Assembly: GCA_904501965.1 (NCBI GenBank)
Contig: CAJGCS010000056.1
Span: 1-6,769 of the forward strand
DNA from: an uncultured Bacilli bacterium
GTDB taxonomy: Bacteria > Bacillota_I > Bacilli_A > ML615J-28 > CAG-313
Reading direction: 5' to 3'
DNA length: 6,769 bases
In this document: positions 5,378 to 6,769 of the stretch, piece after piece
How the letters are laid out: every line of letters begins with the position of its first letter
How positions within the stretch are numbered: the stretch's first letter is position 1
Made by a program: the position numbers and the translations under genes
The notes under the pieces: generated by a model
Databases searched by the model: none
The model's input: only the letters and a program-made list of their open reading frames with translations
What the model was told of the DNA's origin: nothing

Positions 5378-6058
5378 TTAACTAGCTATAGCTTCTATAC
5401 AATCATCGTTTGATAAATCAATATATGCAGATGCATGTGATGCTTGATAGTATGGACTTACCCAAATACTTAAAATTCCTAGTGTCAAAATGGTAAGCAA
5501 ATTCCAACCAATGAATGATAAATCTAAAGCGAACAATTCTTTTTTAAAGCCATATGTAATTTCTTCTGATCTATTAATACAGTCTCGTGTTGATGCGCCT
5601 TTATTATCAGCTAAATGATAAAATGCAAATGAATATTTATATCCGGCAATAACACCTGGCACAATAAATAAACAGCTCCACAAGAAAATATATAAATTTG
5701 TCATGAAATATAATTTTACAGCTGATCCATAATCTTTAAAGCCATAAAATGCATCAACAAATCTAACTTTTTCGCCGCGAGATACCTTTAAATAAACATA
5801 ATGTTTACTTAAGTTAAAAGGAGCAGCAATAAGCATTGAAACAAGCGAAATTGCAAGAACAATTACAAATATTGCTAGTATTACATAAACATATGAAATA
5901 AACTCATCAGCATTCATATTTTTTGGGAATGGAATTCTAACATTAAAAAATTCACTTAAATCTATACTAGAAAATGTTGTAAATATTCCAATTAAAAATA
6001 GAATACCAATTTTTCCTTTTATACTGTTTCTACCATCTCTTTTCCAAATATTTATCAT
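5378..6058 (-). CDS. DUF975 family integral membrane protein (paralogue 2)
   Basis: The 226-aa product is a close paralogue of the protein at 1908-2585. Both begin with a W-K-R-x-G...SIKGKIGILFLIG segment and share APFNLS, the RGE.VRFVDAFYGFKDY loop (here about 94-110), TN.YIFLWSCL, YKYSFAFY, LDLSFIGW (178-185) and TLGILSIWV. Membrane segments lie at about 17-30, 56-80, 116-138 and 174-200. The clearest difference is the loop at about 30-55, which has little similarity between copies. AAAGGAT (6065-6071) gives the ATG at 6058 normal spacing. Unlike its paralogue it is a stand-alone gene with its own promoter and terminator, yet its promoter matches the one that drives the superoxide reductase operon containing paralogue 1. 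No function is known for the family; co-regulation suggests related or exchangeable roles in the membrane. Confidence 0.85.
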   Translation of the reverse strand: MINIWKRDGRNSIKGKIGILFLIGIFTTFSSIDLSEFFNVRIPFPKNMNADEFISYVYVILAIFVIVLAISLVSMLIAAPFNLSKHYVYLKVSRGEKVRFVDAFYGFKDYGSAVKLYFMTNLYIFLWSCLFIVPGVIAGYKYSFAFYHLADNKGASTRDCINRSEEITYGFKKELFALDLSFIGWNLLTILTLGILSIWVSPYYQASHASAYIDLSNDDCIEAIAS

Positions 6059-6154
6059 AACCCTATCCTTTCATTTAATAAAAGCATAAATATAACCTTA
6101 AATTTTCTTTTATCATGCATATGTTTTAATAACACTTACATAATTTACTATTAT

Positions 6155-6196
6155 ATTATACTATATATAGTATCTTATTGAAAAGTAAATATATAA
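6155..6196 (-). promoter_or_regulatory. Promoter of DUF975 paralogue 2, sharing a module with the superoxide reductase promoter
   Basis: The minus strand has TATAAT at 6160-6155 with a second overlapping hexamer. The 20 bases at 6144-6163 are identical to 3301-3320, and the upstream element TATATATTTACTTTT (6195-6181) differs from the other copy at one position, 17 bases from TAGTATAAT instead of 16. No canonical -35 is present. The leader is about 90 bases, longer than the others here. Confidence 0.6.
6158..6173. promoter_or_regulatory. Perfect 16-bp palindrome in the DUF975 paralogue 2 promoter (candidate operator)
   Basis: ATACTATATATAGTAT is fully symmetrical and covers the upstream half of the -10 and most of the spacer, where a dimeric repressor would block polymerase. 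The superoxide reductase promoter, although otherwise matching, lacks the second half-site. AT-rich alternating sequence makes chance palindromes more likely. Confidence 0.35.
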
Positions 6197-6202
6197 TTTT
6201 TT

Positions 6203-6230
6203 AAAAAAACTATAAATTTTACTTTTAGTT
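6203..6230 (-). terminator. Weak candidate terminator after the right-edge gene
   Basis: On the minus strand, directly after the stop, AACTA pairs with TAGTT and a run of seven T follows. The stem has only five uninterrupted pairs and one G-C, so termination would be leaky at best. It is the only such structure between this gene and the next promoter. Confidence 0.3.
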
Positions 6231-6769
6231 TTATCTAGCTAAATTTAAAAAATCTTTTACAACTATTTCTTCATCTTTGTAAGAAATAATCATATCATAA
6301 ATACCAACTTCATTTTTAGGATTACTATCAGTAAATTCATATATATCTGTAATTTTCATTCCTGTATAAATATAAAATTCTGTAACAACATCAGGTGCTA
6401 AAATTGGTTCATGAAAAATCTTATTAGTTTTATTTGTGAATTTAATATTTGCACCTTCTAAATAACCATCTCCACTTGTGTATGAAAATGATTCTCCAAG
6501 ATAAGTCATTTCAACATTAATTTTAAATGAAATTGGTGTATATGTTTTTTCAAAATAATATGGGAACTTAATAGAATTTTCTAAAACAGTAATATTCACA
6601 TCAAATAAAGAACATGATGCACTATACTCCATACTTTTAAAATGATATGTTGATGTATTAAGTTCAGGTGTTTCATAAAGTTTTGTTGCAAACTTTTTGA
6701 AATCTTCTGATAATTTACCATCTACAATATCTTCTTTTTGAGGTAGCATTTTATTTGTTGTATAAATAG
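6231..6769 (-). CDS. Unrecognised protein, partial at the right edge (N-terminus missing)
   Basis: I do not recognise this protein. The frame is open from the stop at 6231 to the right edge, adding six whole codons (IYTTNK) before the first internal ATG at 6749. No Shine-Dalgarno sequence precedes that ATG, so the real start is probably outside the window and at least 178 residues are visible. The visible part is rich in Tyr, Phe, Thr, Asn and Glu, with alternating patterns that suggest mostly beta strands: HFKSMEYSASCSLFDVNITV, SIKFPYYFEKTYTPISFKIN and GIYDMIISYKDEEIVVKDFL. It has no membrane segment. Such a sequence would fit the exported part of a lipoprotein or surface protein, but a signal peptide would lie in the missing region, so this is a guess. 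If the ATG at 6749 were the start, the product would be 172 aa. Confidence 0.7.
   Translation of the reverse strand, partial: IYTTNKMLPQKEDIVDGKLSEDFKKFATKLYETPELNTSTYHFKSMEYSASCSLFDVNITVLENSIKFPYYFEKTYTPISFKINVEMTYLGESFSYTSGDGYLEGANIKFTNKTNKIFHEPILAPDVVTEFYIYTGMKITDIYEFTDSNPKNEVGIYDMIISYKDEEIVVKDFLNLAR

Noticed and set aside
3301..6199. Insertion-sequence or transposon explanation for the repeated promoter segment
   Set aside because: The two copies are in the same orientation directly before genes, have no terminal inverted repeats or transposase between them, and similarity is confined to promoter-like positions.

Overview
The window is a very AT-rich (about 30% G+C by eye), gene-dense bacterial segment using the standard code (UGG for Trp, TAA/TGA as stops). 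All nine genes I can support lie on the minus strand, so transcription runs from right to left. A superoxide reductase, an iron-sulfur flavoprotein-like oxidoreductase, a UvrX-type Y-family polymerase with a YolD-like partner, and two DUF975 membrane proteins together suggest an anaerobic low-GC Bacillota, possibly on the Bacilli/Erysipelotrichia/Mollicutes-related side. The window cannot fix the genus.

In transcription order: (i) the 3' part of an unrecognised beta-rich protein, open to the right edge (6769-6231). (ii) A DUF975 membrane protein (6058-5378) with its own promoter and terminator. (iii) A two-gene operon: a 446-aa tandem flavodoxin-fold/iron-sulfur flavoprotein-like protein (5246-3906) and, three bases later, a GNAT acetyltransferase (3902-3354). 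(iv) A three-gene operon: desulfoferrodoxin-type superoxide reductase (3266-2895), a Dabb-domain protein overlapping it by one base (2895-2605), and a second DUF975 protein (2585-1908), ended by a strong terminator. (v) A DNA-damage-tolerance cassette: Y-family polymerase (1797-328) and, after a one-base gap, a YolD-like protein running off the left edge (326-1).

The products suggest two functions: oxidative/redox stress handling (superoxide reductase, Dabb, flavoprotein) and translesion synthesis (polymerase plus YolD). The DUF975 proteins are membrane proteins of unknown role, but one sits in the superoxide reductase operon. The most notable non-coding signals are a promoter module shared by the superoxide reductase operon and the stand-alone DUF975 gene (20 identical bases plus an upstream element), and a perfect 16-bp palindrome between the Shine-Dalgarno sequence and the ATG of the polymerase gene. 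No tRNA, rRNA, CRISPR array, insertion sequence or integrase is visible. I see no complete new system; the regulatory architecture and the DUF975/superoxide reductase link are the best leads.
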